Notes under the pieces: model-generated
What the model was told of the DNA's origin: nothing
The model's input: only the letters and a program-made list of their open reading frames with translations
Database searches by the model: none
Source: Prosthecobacter vanneervenii
Lineage (GTDB): Bacteria; Verrucomicrobiota; Verrucomicrobiia; Verrucomicrobiales; Verrucomicrobiaceae
Direction of reading: 5' to 3'
Assembly: GCF_014203095.1 (NCBI RefSeq)
Contig: NZ_JACHIG010000003.1
Coordinates: 434,001 to 498,000, forward strand
DNA: 64,000 nucleotides
Made by a program: the position numbers and the translations under genes
In this document: piece by piece, positions 1 to 7,675 of the stretch
How positions within the stretch are numbered: position 1 is the stretch's first letter
How the letters are laid out: every line of letters starts with the position of its first letter

Positions 1-946
1 TCCCTTGATGTCGGTCTATCTGCCCGGTGATGTAATCCAGAGCCTCCAGATCGTACAGCCCTTTTTGTACATTTGGGGCTGAGTAGTCGATGTCCAGAAA
101 TGCGGTGGTGGTCTGGCCCCATTCATTCTGGCCATGCTGGCTTCGAACCCCGGCACCGTCGCACTGCACGCTGACGCCGATCAGGTTGCCCTGCTCATCC
201 TGACCAAATTTTTCCTGCGCACAGACATTCAGGCCGATCAGTTTGTCCACCTCATGCGAGGCCACCGCGCGTGCCAGCAAATGCCTGTCCCCGCCTAGGC
301 TGGAGTCATCCAGCATGGCTTTGTCGGCATAAAGATTGCCGCTGGAGGCGCCAATGCCTTGGTTGGATCGCATCAAGGCAGTGGCGGCCTTGTTGGCTTC
401 AAACTGCTTAACATATTGTGTTATGCTTGGATTTCGCTTTTGAACTTCCAGCAGGCGCATCCGCTCCAGTTCCGGATTATTCATGACGTTCATCACCCCA
501 GCCCGCTGCTTTTCCAAGACAGCGACTTCCTTCTCAAGAGCTTTGACAGCATCTTGATCCGGTGTTTCTTCATTCCTGGCCCGCTCCAAACTTTTGCGAG
601 CCTTACTAAGGCTGTCGTCAAGATTGTTGAGCGCGACCTGCGGATTATCCAGAACCGCCTTGTCTACGACCCACTTTTGGACCTCGGGCTTGCTCTGAAG
701 CTCGCCCAGTTTTTCGGCTTCAGAAATGGCAAGATCCTCTCGCTGCTGCTGCACAACCGGATCGTTGTCGAACTTCTTCTTGGCAAATCCCAGCGTTTCT
801 CCGTTCTCCCCCAGGGCCCGGTTGAAGCGCGCGTCCACCACGAAAGTCTCATTGGCTTGGGCGGAGGACATTTCCTTGTTTTGGCGGAAAGAGAAATCCT
901 GCCCCGAGAGAGTGTCCTGTGGTTCGAATCGTTGTTTTTCTGGCAT
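1..946 (-). CDS. Kinase-like protein with DRHxxN loop, C-terminus cut by window edge
   Basis: This open frame starts at the ATG at 946 and runs uninterrupted off the left edge, giving about 315 visible residues. The N-terminal two thirds are charged and rich in Glu, Lys and Gln, with a probable coiled coil around residues 110-150. No signal peptide or membrane segment is seen. The visible end reads YITGQIDRHQG, and an Asn is likely just outside the window. DRHxxN is the catalytic loop of PI3/PI4-kinase-like, HipA-like and Fam20C-like kinase folds, so a kinase-fold domain is inferred. It begins MPEK, like the MPE starts of the two glycine-zipper proteins nearby, and is divergent from the coupling-protein gene. 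It could be a secreted effector or a cytoplasmic kinase. The reading frame is certain, the function is not. Confidence 0.6.
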   Translation of the reverse strand, partial: MPEKQRFEPQDTLSGQDFSFRQNKEMSSAQANETFVVDARFNRALGENGETLGFAKKKFDNDPVVQQQREDLAISEAEKLGELQSKPEVQKWVVDKAVLDNPQVALNNLDDSLSKARKSLERARNEETPDQDAVKALEKEVAVLEKQRAGVMNVMNNPELERMRLLEVQKRNPSITQYVKQFEANKAATALMRSNQGIGASSGNLYADKAMLDDSSLGGDRHLLARAVASHEVDKLIGLNVCAQEKFGQDEQGNLIGVSVQCDGAGVRSQHGQNEWGQTTTAFLDIDYSAPNVQKGLYDLEALDYITGQIDRHQG

Positions 947-977
947 GCAATGAAATTTAGCCCGACCTGTTGCAAAC

Positions 978-1004
978 TGTGACACACCGTAAAACGCAGT
1001 CACA
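978..1004. promoter_or_regulatory. Inverted repeat TGTGAC-N15-GTCACA in divergent promoter region
   Basis: The 103-base gap between the left-edge gene and the coupling-protein gene contains TGTGAC at 978 and its inverse GTCACA at 999. The ten bases from 977 (CTGTGACACA) also occur at 18152, in the sigma-kinase intergenic region. The same hexamer lies upstream of virB2. A shared operator or ECF-type promoter element is inferred. The spacing does not fit the CRP consensus. Confidence 0.35.
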
Positions 1005-1049
1005 CCACGTGCCGCTCCGGCTAGTAAGACCCGCAGCGCCTATCCCAGC

Positions 1050-2543
1050 ATGTTTTCATTCATCAAATTCCTCGTCGCCGTCGGCATCGCCACCTTTGGC
1101 ATCTGGTATGTGTTTCAGTATGAAAGCATCAATGAAGTGACAGGCGGAGTGGCTTTTCTCTGCGTGCTCGGAGCCATGGTGCTGCTAAAATGGCAGCCCG
1201 ATTTTTCCAAAAAGGACTACATCGTTCAGTACAAAAACCTCAAATGGCTGCCCGGGGAATTCACCCGCCACTGGCTTATCACCGGAGACACAGGCGTGGG
1301 CAAGACCACCTCAGGCTTCAATCCCCTCCTCCATCAGATCTCCGTCTCCCGCCCAAATTGGGGCGGCCTCATCCTCGGCGCCAAGGGTGACGAGCACTTC
1401 TTTGCCCTGGAGCACTTCACCGGCCACGGACGCCCGGAGGCCGTCTGCGTTCTGGCAGTCCGCCCGGACCGCCTCGACCGCACATGGCAGCCAAAAGAAC
1501 GCTACAACCTCGTCTCTGACCGCCGCCTGCCCTACACCACTCACGCCAAGAACCTGGTGGACACCGGAGCCTCGCTCACGGAGGGGGAGCAGTCCTCCTT
1601 CTTCAAACCCGCCGCGCAGCAGGCGCTCACCAGCGCCTTTGAGCTGCTGGAAAGCCTGGGAAAGCCCGTCAACGTTCTGCGCGCCTATGAGTTCCTCACG
1701 GACAAATCCAACATGGAGGAGCTCTTCAATGAACTGCTCGACGCCGAAAGCACGCCGGAGCGCATCAAGCTGGCCAAGTACTTCGACCAGACCTTCCTCA
1801 GCGCCCAGGCGGCAGAGCAGAAGGAAGGCCTCGTGGGCACGCTGAAGGTCATGCTCGGCTTCTTCACCCACCCGGACATCGCCGAGGTCTTCTGCTCCGA
1901 CCTGCCCAACACCATCGACATCCAGGACGTGGACAAAGGCCGTGTCTTCTGCACCGCCATGCCGCAGACCTTCCAGACCGAGCGCCGCTATATCAACACC
2001 TACCTCAAGCTGCTCTTCTACACCCACGCCATGATGCGTTTCGACAAACCGAAAAAGGAGCGCAAGACGGAGAACCTCCTCATCGCGCTCATGGACGAGT
2101 TTCAGGCCCTCGCCACCGCCAGCGAAGACGGCATCTCCGACCACAACGTGATCGACCGCCTCCGTGCCGCCAACTGCTGCCTCATCCTCGGCATGCAGAG
2201 TGATGCCTCCCTGTTCCCCGTCCTTGGCAAAGAGACGGCTCAGGTGCTCACCCTCAACTGCCGCTCCCGCATTGCCTTCCGTCAGCCAGACCCCGAGGGG
2301 GCTCAGGCCGTGGCGGAATTCATCGCCAAAGTGGAGAAGAAAAAAGTGTCCAAATCCTCCGGATTCCTCGGCAAAGACTCCAGCAAGACCGTCAACAAGG
2401 AGTGGGACTACGAAGTGCAGCCCGGAGAACTCATGAAGATGCCGGATGCCACCGCCTGGATCGTCCACCCCAGCAAAAAGAAGATCAAGCTGCGCATCCC
2501 CGCCATGGATGGTGCCGGCAAGATTCCAGACTGGTGGAGATGA
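1050..2543 (+). CDS. virD4: VirD4/TraD-type type IV coupling protein
   Basis: This 497-residue protein has two N-terminal membrane segments (about 3-22 and 33-46), then a P-loop ATPase core. Walker A is GDTGVGKT at 79-86 and Walker B is LLIALMDEFQ near 342-351. Coupling proteins are inner-membrane hexameric ATPases that recruit substrates (relaxase-DNA or effectors) to a T4SS. The family match rests on the paired membrane segments, the motif order and the neighbouring virB operon on the opposite strand. It is shorter than TraD and lacks an obvious extended C-terminal recruitment tail. Its divergent partner is the left-edge gene and the next gene downstream encodes a cNMP-fold protein. Whether it handles DNA or protein cannot be told, since no relaxase is in view. 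Confidence 0.85.
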   Translation: MFSFIKFLVAVGIATFGIWYVFQYESINEVTGGVAFLCVLGAMVLLKWQPDFSKKDYIVQYKNLKWLPGEFTRHWLITGDTGVGKTTSGFNPLLHQISVSRPNWGGLILGAKGDEHFFALEHFTGHGRPEAVCVLAVRPDRLDRTWQPKERYNLVSDRRLPYTTHAKNLVDTGASLTEGEQSSFFKPAAQQALTSAFELLESLGKPVNVLRAYEFLTDKSNMEELFNELLDAESTPERIKLAKYFDQTFLSAQAAEQKEGLVGTLKVMLGFFTHPDIAEVFCSDLPNTIDIQDVDKGRVFCTAMPQTFQTERRYINTYLKLLFYTHAMMRFDKPKKERKTENLLIALMDEFQALATASEDGISDHNVIDRLRAANCCLILGMQSDASLFPVLGKETAQVLTLNCRSRIAFRQPDPEGAQAVAEFIAKVEKKKVSKSSGFLGKDSSKTVNKEWDYEVQPGELMKMPDATAWIVHPSKKKIKLRIPAMDGAGKIPDWWR

Positions 2544-2720
2544 ACACGACCTCCATATCCCTTCGTCTTTCAGACTCCGCGTTTAGCCAGCCAAACGCTT
2601 TGAGCCGGAGCTCTGCACCTTCACTGGGTGGCGGCCAGAACCATGGAGTCTGGACTGAAACTAGATTGCATTTCCATCTCACTTTCCCTTCAGCATCGTA
2701 GCTACACCTTAAAACAGCCT

Positions 2721-3155
2721 ATGCCCTCGCTTACCCCCCTTCTTGCCAATTTCAACGCCAACGAACTCAGCCTCCTCTCCAGCTTCGGCGACTCCCGCTC
2801 CTACCAGAAGGATGATATCGTGATCAAGCTCGGAGACGACAACGACACCCTCTACCTCGTGCTCAAAGGAAAGCTCGATGTGCTCCAGGAGGTGGATGGA
2901 GAAGATCAGGTCGTTGCCGTGCTTGAGGCCGGCGACTCCCTCGGAGAGGTCAGCATCTTTGACCCCGGCCCGGCCAGCGCCACCGTGAGAGCGGGCTCCG
3001 AAGCCGAGGTCTGGCTGATCAAAAAAGACAGCTTGGATGCCCTGCACTCCGCCAGCCCCAAGGTGGCCTACCGCTTGCTCAGCCGCATCACCACCTGCCT
3101 CTCCAAACGCCTGAGGGACATGAACGACAAACTCGTGGACTTGGCCAACAGGTAA
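2721..3155 (+). CDS. Stand-alone cyclic-nucleotide-binding-fold protein
   Basis: This 144-residue soluble protein consists almost entirely of one cNMP-binding beta-barrel. The phosphate-binding cassette region is GDSLGEVSIFDPGPASATV at about 71-89. In canonical CRP/PKA domains the cassette has an Arg in a P-R-A-A-T setting that contacts the cyclic phosphate. Here the segment reads P-A-S-A-T, so that Arg is missing and ligand binding may be altered or lost. No DNA-binding domain follows. The in-frame ATG at 2628 is rejected because the cNMP fold begins only after the ATG at 2721. It lies 177 bases after the coupling-protein gene on the same strand, so a sensory or scaffold role near the T4SS is possible but unproven. 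Confidence 0.75.
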   Translation: MPSLTPLLANFNANELSLLSSFGDSRSYQKDDIVIKLGDDNDTLYLVLKGKLDVLQEVDGEDQVVAVLEAGDSLGEVSIFDPGPASATVRAGSEAEVWLIKKDSLDALHSASPKVAYRLLSRITTCLSKRLRDMNDKLVDLANR

Positions 3156-3187
3156 GCGTCGCCCCCTCTTGCACACCAGTTTGCTGA

Positions 3188-3466
3188 TCAGCGCACCTTC
3201 GGTGCCTGCTGCATACCCTGAGCCTTCCCCTGCTGGGCTGCCTGCCCCGCTTTGGCCATCCCCAGGGCAGCCCCCACACTTTTCTTTTCTGCCAGCGCAC
3301 GGTCAGTGGCATCAATGTCGAGGTCGGCATCCACGTCCATTTCCTCCCGGTCTTCGCCTTCAATGCGTCCGTTGTGATCAAGATCGCGCACGGGATCATC
3401 GGCCAGGTCAATGTCGCCATCCCCGTCGAGATCGCGCCTGCCATCGGTTCTTTGGGGCGCTGCCAT
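3188..3466 (-). CDS. Small protein with three consecutive EF-hand-type calcium loops
   Basis: The 92-residue product has no signal peptide. Its first half is a run of acidic loops that fit the EF-hand/dockerin pattern D-x-D-x-D/N-G-x-I-x-x-x-D: residues 12-23 (DLDGDGDIDLAD), 28-39 (DLDHNGRIEGED) and a third at 44-55 with Leu in the Gly position. The second half (60-92) is Ala/Gln/Gly-rich and probably disordered. It begins 9 bases after the stop of the glycine-zipper gene upstream, so it is likely the last gene of the T4SS operon. A calcium-responsive accessory or substrate is an inference. Convergent with the cNMP-fold gene. Confidence 0.65.
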   Translation of the reverse strand: MAAPQRTDGRRDLDGDGDIDLADDPVRDLDHNGRIEGEDREEMDVDADLDIDATDRALAEKKSVGAALGMAKAGQAAQQGKAQGMQQAPKVR

Positions 3467-3475
3467 GGTCTGGTT

Positions 3476-4420
3476 TTATTTGATGCTGTGCCCCTGCTTG
3501 CCTGGAGCCTGCTTGGGCCCGAGTTGCACGCCCTGGCTGGCCAGCGCGTCACGCACACTCTTGACCGCAGAGCCGATGTTCTTGCCCAGATCCTTGCCCA
3601 CTTCGGCCCCCTTGTCGCCGCCGATCACCCCACCGATGGCGCTGCCAATCCCACCGCCAATCCCGCGCGAATGATCCACAGCCACATTGGCGGCCTGTCC
3701 AGCCGCCCCGCCGACGACCTTGCCGAGCATCTGGCCCACGGTTTTGCCTTTCTCGCCTCCAATGGCGGAGCCGATCATGCCGCCAATTTTTTTGCCGATG
3801 CTGCCGCCCACATCTAAACCGCCTGCCTCAGGGCCATCTTGCTTGGCCGCCTGCTGCTGGCGATGACCGCCGATGACCGGACCTTCTGCCTCTGGCGCTT
3901 CAGCGGCAGCCTGCACTTTGGGTTTTGCCCCGCCGTCTTTACCTCCCTGACCAAACAGACTTTTGATTCCTTCTCCAACGGCTTCCCCGATCAGCTTTCC
4001 CTCTTTCGAGCCGCCAGCCCCGGACAGAATGCCCTGCGCGCCAGCCTTCAGCTTCTCCGAGGCGGACATCTCTTCATCATCCTCACCGGCAGCTTTGGGT
4101 TTGGGTTTGGCCGAAGTCTGGCTGTCGCCAGCTAGCTGCGGCTCTGCTGCGGCCGCTTTTTGCTCGGGCTTGGCCACGGCAGGCTCGGCGGCCGCAGCCT
4201 GCTGATCTCCGGCCGCCATTTGACTTGGCTTGGCCGCCACCCACGCTGCGGGTGCAGGCACTGCCGGCTGCTGCTCAGGGGCGGGCGCCTGTTGTGAGGG
4301 TTTGGCGGGCACCCAGGCCTGCTGCGCAGGCTGCTGTTCCTCCTGCTGCGGAGCAGGAGCCTGTGGCTGGCGATGTGAGCCGAGGGCCGGCCCATCCTTT
4401 TTGTCAGTGTCTTCAGGCAT
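3476..4420 (-). CDS. Glycine-zipper protein with Pro/Gln/Ala-rich N-terminal half
   Basis: The first 130 or so of 314 residues are low-complexity Pro/Ala/Gln with internal repeats: the segments AWVPAKPSQ and AWVAAKPSQ, and a GSHRQ-type box that recurs later as GGHRQ. The second half alternates Gly and small residues with hydrophobics (for example GKKIGGMIGSAIGGEKG), the glycine-zipper pattern of membrane-inserting oligomers. No signal peptide is seen. The C-terminal 30 residues (VRDALASQGVQLG) match those of the next gene upstream, so the two are paralogues. It starts MPED. Its place at the end of a T4SS operon suggests a substrate or a pore component. No named family is recognised. Confidence 0.65.
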   Translation of the reverse strand: MPEDTDKKDGPALGSHRQPQAPAPQQEEQQPAQQAWVPAKPSQQAPAPEQQPAVPAPAAWVAAKPSQMAAGDQQAAAAEPAVAKPEQKAAAAEPQLAGDSQTSAKPKPKAAGEDDEEMSASEKLKAGAQGILSGAGGSKEGKLIGEAVGEGIKSLFGQGGKDGGAKPKVQAAAEAPEAEGPVIGGHRQQQAAKQDGPEAGGLDVGGSIGKKIGGMIGSAIGGEKGKTVGQMLGKVVGGAAGQAANVAVDHSRGIGGGIGSAIGGVIGGDKGAEVGKDLGKNIGSAVKSVRDALASQGVQLGPKQAPGKQGHSIK

Positions 4421-4628
4421 GGCCGATGGAGAAAAGGTTACATTCTAAATTTGCGTGTCGTGGAGGAACCAGAGTTGCTCAAAGCTGACTCCTTCGTGCC
4501 AGAAAGACCGCGGCCCACGCACATCTGGCGTGGAGTGCCCTTGCGGAAAAAGTCGCTCATGCGTGTTGATAGCCGCACAGCACACAGGTGTGCCAAACAT
4601 CGGCTGTTTTTCTTTTTTTGCCCGCAGC

Positions 4629-5486
4629 TTACATCTTCATGCCCTTGCCCATTCCCAGCCCCTTGCCTGGGCCTCCACCAAGTTGGTAGCCTTCCTCCGC
4701 AAGGGACATGCGCACGGTTTTAATGCCTTGATCCACACCTTTTCCCACGGCCCCCCCGACTTCCGAACCAACCTGCTGGCCGATCTGGCCCCCGATCTGT
4801 CCGCCAATCTGCTGCCCTATGGCGGTGCCCACGACGGGGATGGCCGAGCCAATGGCTCCGCCGATAGCCTTGCCACCCGCAGTGCCCACAGCCTTGCCCG
4901 CGGTGCCTCCGATGCTGGAGCCAATGCCTTCAGCCATGCCCTGCTCCTCTCCGCCCGCACCACCACCTCCACCGAGACCTCCGAGCATGCCCCCCGCACC
5001 ACCACCTCCCAAGCCACCCGCCAGGCTCGTCACACCGCCCAGCATGTCTCCACCACCAGCTCCGCCAAGACCACCCGCCAGGCTCGTCACGCCGCTCAGC
5101 ATGTCTCCACCCCCAGCTCCACCCAGGCCGCCCAGCAGGCCGCCTGCGCCTCCGCCACCACCCAAGGCTCCGCCAAGGCTGTTCGCCGCACCGCCCACCG
5201 CCTGGTCAGCTGCGCCGCCTACGGCACCACCCACCTGACCACCGATCTGCGAGCCGACTTGATTTCCGATCTGCCCCCCGATCTGGCCGCCCACCTGCTG
5301 TCCCACCGCAGAGCCCACAGCATTTCCCACCACGGGTACCACAGAGCCAATGGCACCGCCCACAGCGCTGCCAACAGCCTTGCCCCCGGCTGTGCCCACG
5401 GCCTTGCCCGCAGCACCACCTACTTGAGAGCCAACTCCCTTTCCCAGGGACTCTCCGATTCCAGCTTCTTCTTGTTCTTCAGGCAT
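4629..5486 (-). CDS. Glycine-zipper protein, paralogue of the next gene
   Basis: This 285-residue protein is almost wholly glycine-zipper sequence: repeated G-x-x-x-G units such as GKAVGTAGGKAVGSAVGG early on, a middle of near-identical GGLGGAGGGDMLGGVTSLAG modules (about 120-165), and a second zipper. It begins MPEEQEE and has no signal peptide. The C-terminus (VRMSLAEEGYQLG) is shared with the downstream paralogue, which suggests a common recognition tail. The start lies 26 bases after the lipoprotein gene upstream in the same operon. The plus strand also has a 351-codon open frame here, but it is a codon-bias shadow. Function unknown. A membrane-inserting T4SS substrate is an inference. 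Confidence 0.65.
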   Translation of the reverse strand: MPEEQEEAGIGESLGKGVGSQVGGAAGKAVGTAGGKAVGSAVGGAIGSVVPVVGNAVGSAVGQQVGGQIGGQIGNQVGSQIGGQVGGAVGGAADQAVGGAANSLGGALGGGGGAGGLLGGLGGAGGGDMLSGVTSLAGGLGGAGGGDMLGGVTSLAGGLGGGGAGGMLGGLGGGGGAGGEEQGMAEGIGSSIGGTAGKAVGTAGGKAIGGAIGSAIPVVGTAIGQQIGGQIGGQIGQQVGSEVGGAVGKGVDQGIKTVRMSLAEEGYQLGGGPGKGLGMGKGMKM

Positions 5487-5512
5487 AAACGTTGGTGGAT
5501 TGAGGATTGAAT

Positions 5513-5863
5513 TCAGGGGGAGACATCGAGCGGCTGCTTGCCAAACGTGTGGACTTGCGAGACCCGCACCGGACCCATCGCATGCCCGGGCGGCAGATCA
5601 GCCACCACATAGTAGTGCGTCCACAGCTTCCCGGCGTCGCGCCTGCCCACGCCCTCGGCCCACAGCCGCACTTCTTTGCCAGTCATTTCGCGCGGCAGGT
5701 TGGTGATGTGGATGTTGGACTGCACCCATCCGTGTTTGTCGTGATACACCCAGAAGTGGATGCTCGTGCCCGGAGGCAGCGCATCTCCATCCGTGAGGTA
5801 GGCCGGTGGCGTCGCGCAGCCGGCCAGCACGAAGGCACAAAGAATGAGAAAAAACTGCTTCAT
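5513..5863 (-). CDS. Small lipoprotein of the T4SS operon
   Basis: The 116-residue product has a lipoprotein signal with lipobox LAGC (Cys16), so it should be anchored in the outer or inner membrane. The mature part has a beta-rich segment with several Trp and Tyr and no family I can name. Its ATG overlaps the stop of the preceding small membrane-protein gene by four bases (ATGA), so translation is probably coupled. Its size and lipid anchor resemble VirB7-like lipoproteins, but two other lipoproteins in this operon compete for that role. Confidence 0.7.
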   Translation of the reverse strand: MKQFFLILCAFVLAGCATPPAYLTDGDALPPGTSIHFWVYHDKHGWVQSNIHITNLPREMTGKEVRLWAEGVGRRDAGKLWTHYYVVADLPPGHAMGPVRVSQVHTFGKQPLDVSP

Positions 5864-6084
5864 GATCTGGGCTTGGGTTTAAACATCTCTTCTCCGCGTC
5901 GGCGCCACGCTTCGCCCCAGCGGTTGTACGCATAGATCCCGGGGATCGCCAGAAAGCCGGCCGCCGCCGCAGCGTTGCGCCCGGTGTACAGCGCCCCCGC
6001 CATAAACAGCATCGCAAAGCCATACCTCCGCAGCTCAGTGCGGTGGCTGCGGCTGTATTCAAGAATGGATGACCAGGCGTCCAT
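5860..6084 (-). CDS. Small single- or two-pass membrane protein in T4SS operon
   Basis: The product has 74 residues, with a hydrophobic stretch at about 22-52 (FAMLFMAGALYTG and FLAIPGIYAY) and a basic C-terminus (RRRGEEMFKPKPRS). Its first 26 bases overlap the 3' end of the AAA+ gene and its stop overlaps the next start, so it is tightly embedded in the operon. No family is recognised. It could anchor the upstream AAA+ ATPase to the inner membrane, a guess from gene order only. Confidence 0.6.
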   Translation of the reverse strand: MDAWSSILEYSRSHRTELRRYGFAMLFMAGALYTGRNAAAAAGFLAIPGIYAYNRWGEAWRRRGEEMFKPKPRS

Positions 6085-6964
6085 GCTGGGCTACGAGGGT
6101 TCCGTTGGTTTTCTGTCCTGCGAGCAGGGCGTTGCGAAGGGCTTCGCGGCAAAAGGTCTCCACCGTCGTGCGCATGCGCCTCACTCCCAGGCGCGGCTCC
6201 ACGCCATTCGCCACCATGATCTCCAGCACGCCTTCTCCGGCCTTCAGGTCATAGCCTTTCGTGCGCAGCAGTTTCAGCTCCTTGTTGAGCATGATGGTGG
6301 CGATTCGCTTCTGCGAGTCATAGCCGAGCTTCTGAAAGACACAGCGCACGTTGAAGCGCGCCAGCACTTCAGGTCGCAGCTCTGCGGCCGCGAGATCCTC
6401 GATGAACCGCTCCACTGTCGCCATCGGGCTGTTTTTCAGCTCCATCAGCGCATCCGCACCGATGTTGGACGTGGCCACAATGTAGAAGTTGCACAAGTTC
6501 AGCGTCTCACCGCTGGCCACCGTGATTCGCCCCGCATCCAGCACCTGCAGAAAGATGTCGAGCACACGCGGGTGCGCTTTTTCGATTTCGTCAAACAGCA
6601 GAAATCCCCGCCCCTCGGCACGATCATAAAAGCGCCCGATGTTGCCCCGGCTCGTCTCATTCTGGCCCAGCAACAGCTGCAGCGACTCCTGGTTCTGGTA
6701 CTCGGACATGTCCAGGCGAATGCAGTGCTTCTGCACGTCGCCAAAGATGTACTCAGTCAGCAGCAGCGTCGTCTCCGTCTTGCCCACCCCCGTCGGCCCC
6801 AGAAAGAGGAAAGTACCCTTGGGTCGCCCGGGATCACTCAGCCCCAGCTCTCCGTTTTGCACGATGGGCACCACCCTGGGGATAACATGCCCCTGCCCGA
6901 TGATACGCTCTTCGAGGAAGCCTGAAAGCCCCTGGATGTGGGCAAGATCGACCGTGGTGGACAT
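6059..6964 (-). CDS. Stand-alone ClpB/ClpA D2-type AAA+ ATPase in T4SS operon
   Basis: This 301-residue protein is a single AAA+ module of the Clp/Hsp100 second-domain type. It has the IIGQ pre-motif (21-24), Walker A GPTGVGKT (56-63), Walker B FLLFDEIEKAHP (121-132), sensor 1 ATSN (164-167), an arginine-finger segment RPEVLARF (197-204) and a Clp-type sensor 2 region with G-V-R-R. No N-domain, first AAA+ domain or middle coiled coil is present. Hsp100 proteins unfold or remodel proteins by threading. It sits 3 bases downstream of the lipoprotein gene in the virB-type operon, roughly where virB11 would be expected, and VirB11 is absent. A role in substrate unfolding or apparatus recycling, like ClpV in type VI secretion, is inferred. 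Confidence 0.85.
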   Translation of the reverse strand: MSTTVDLAHIQGLSGFLEERIIGQGHVIPRVVPIVQNGELGLSDPGRPKGTFLFLGPTGVGKTETTLLLTEYIFGDVQKHCIRLDMSEYQNQESLQLLLGQNETSRGNIGRFYDRAEGRGFLLFDEIEKAHPRVLDIFLQVLDAGRITVASGETLNLCNFYIVATSNIGADALMELKNSPMATVERFIEDLAAAELRPEVLARFNVRCVFQKLGYDSQKRIATIMLNKELKLLRTKGYDLKAGEGVLEIMVANGVEPRLGVRRMRTTVETFCREALRNALLAGQKTNGTLVAQHGRLVIHS

Positions 6965-6967
6965 GTG

Positions 6968-7675
6968 CTAGTTCTTCTTCTGGAAAAGCCCTTGGTTGGA
7001 ACTCCGGATTCGGAGGCGCTCCGACTCCTCCAGTTCTTCGATGCGTGTCTGGGCCTGCTTGAGCTGTGTGGTGAGTGCGTTGCGCTCCTGAATGGTCTTT
7101 TCGAGGTACTCCTTGATCTCGGCCACATCTTTTTCCGCCTGCTCAAACTCACCCTTCTTCTTCAGCAGATCGGCGCGCAGCTTTTCCAGGTCGCTCATCG
7201 TGTTGCGCAGGCTCACAGACTTGGCGGCCAGCGCCTCTCGCTCCTGTTTCACCCGCGTGTCGTCCGGCACGTCTTTGCGTGCAGGGTCGATGATGCCCAG
7301 CACCACCCCTTTCGAATCCATCGGCGTGGCAGGCAGCCGCGTATCCCAGCGCGGCGGCTGCTCCACACGGTAAACCGTGTGCGCCTCATGCATCTCGTTG
7401 CGATCTTTGCTCGGCAGGCGCCCCAGGTGGTACGCATGCACCTGCTCTCCCATGCGCACACGCGAGACATCACGCGGATCCAGCGATCGTCCCTTCGGCC
7501 AGTCTGCCAGCACATTCTTGCTGTACGTGGGGATGTAGGCCAGCTCCTGCTGGTCTAGTGGCCGCACCAGCGGGTCATCCGAAAGCTTCACGCTTTTGGA
7601 CCGGCACGCCGGAAGAAGGGCGCAGAGGATCAGTGCGGCACAGGTGGCTCTGGCTTCGAGATGCTTGCGGTTCAT
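6968..7675 (-). CDS. Lipoprotein with long C-terminal coiled coil
   Basis: The 235-residue protein has a lipoprotein signal with LPAC (Cys24). The middle (about 35-125) is soluble with no recognised fold, and residues 130-220 form a strong heptad-rich coiled coil (KLRADLLKKKGEFEQAEKD). The ATG overlaps the VirB10 stop by four bases. A lipoprotein next to VirB9/VirB10 suits the VirB7/TraV role in the outer-membrane core complex. The coiled coil is unusual for VirB7 and could instead span the periplasm. Confidence 0.65.
   Translation of the reverse strand: MNRKHLEARATCAALILCALLPACRSKSVKLSDDPLVRPLDQQELAYIPTYSKNVLADWPKGRSLDPRDVSRVRMGEQVHAYHLGRLPSKDRNEMHEAHTVYRVEQPPRWDTRLPATPMDSKGVVLGIIDPARKDVPDDTRVKQEREALAAKSVSLRNTMSDLEKLRADLLKKKGEFEQAEKDVAEIKEYLEKTIQERNALTTQLKQAQTRIEELEESERLRIRSSNQGLFQKKN

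Noticed and set aside
978..1004. CRP-type binding site suggested by TGTGA/TCACA halves
   Set aside because: The spacer is 15 bases here and 25 at 18152. CRP needs 6. A different regulator is more likely.
4580..4593. Palindrome GCACACAGGTGTGC between the two glycine-zipper genes
   Set aside because: Six-base arms with a 2-base centre and no U-run, so neither terminator nor clear operator.
4455..5510. Long plus-strand open frame of 351 codons
   Set aside because: Antisense to the glycine-zipper gene. Repetitive GC-rich coding on the other strand leaves this frame free of stops, and the protein looks random in Ala/Ser/His/Thr.
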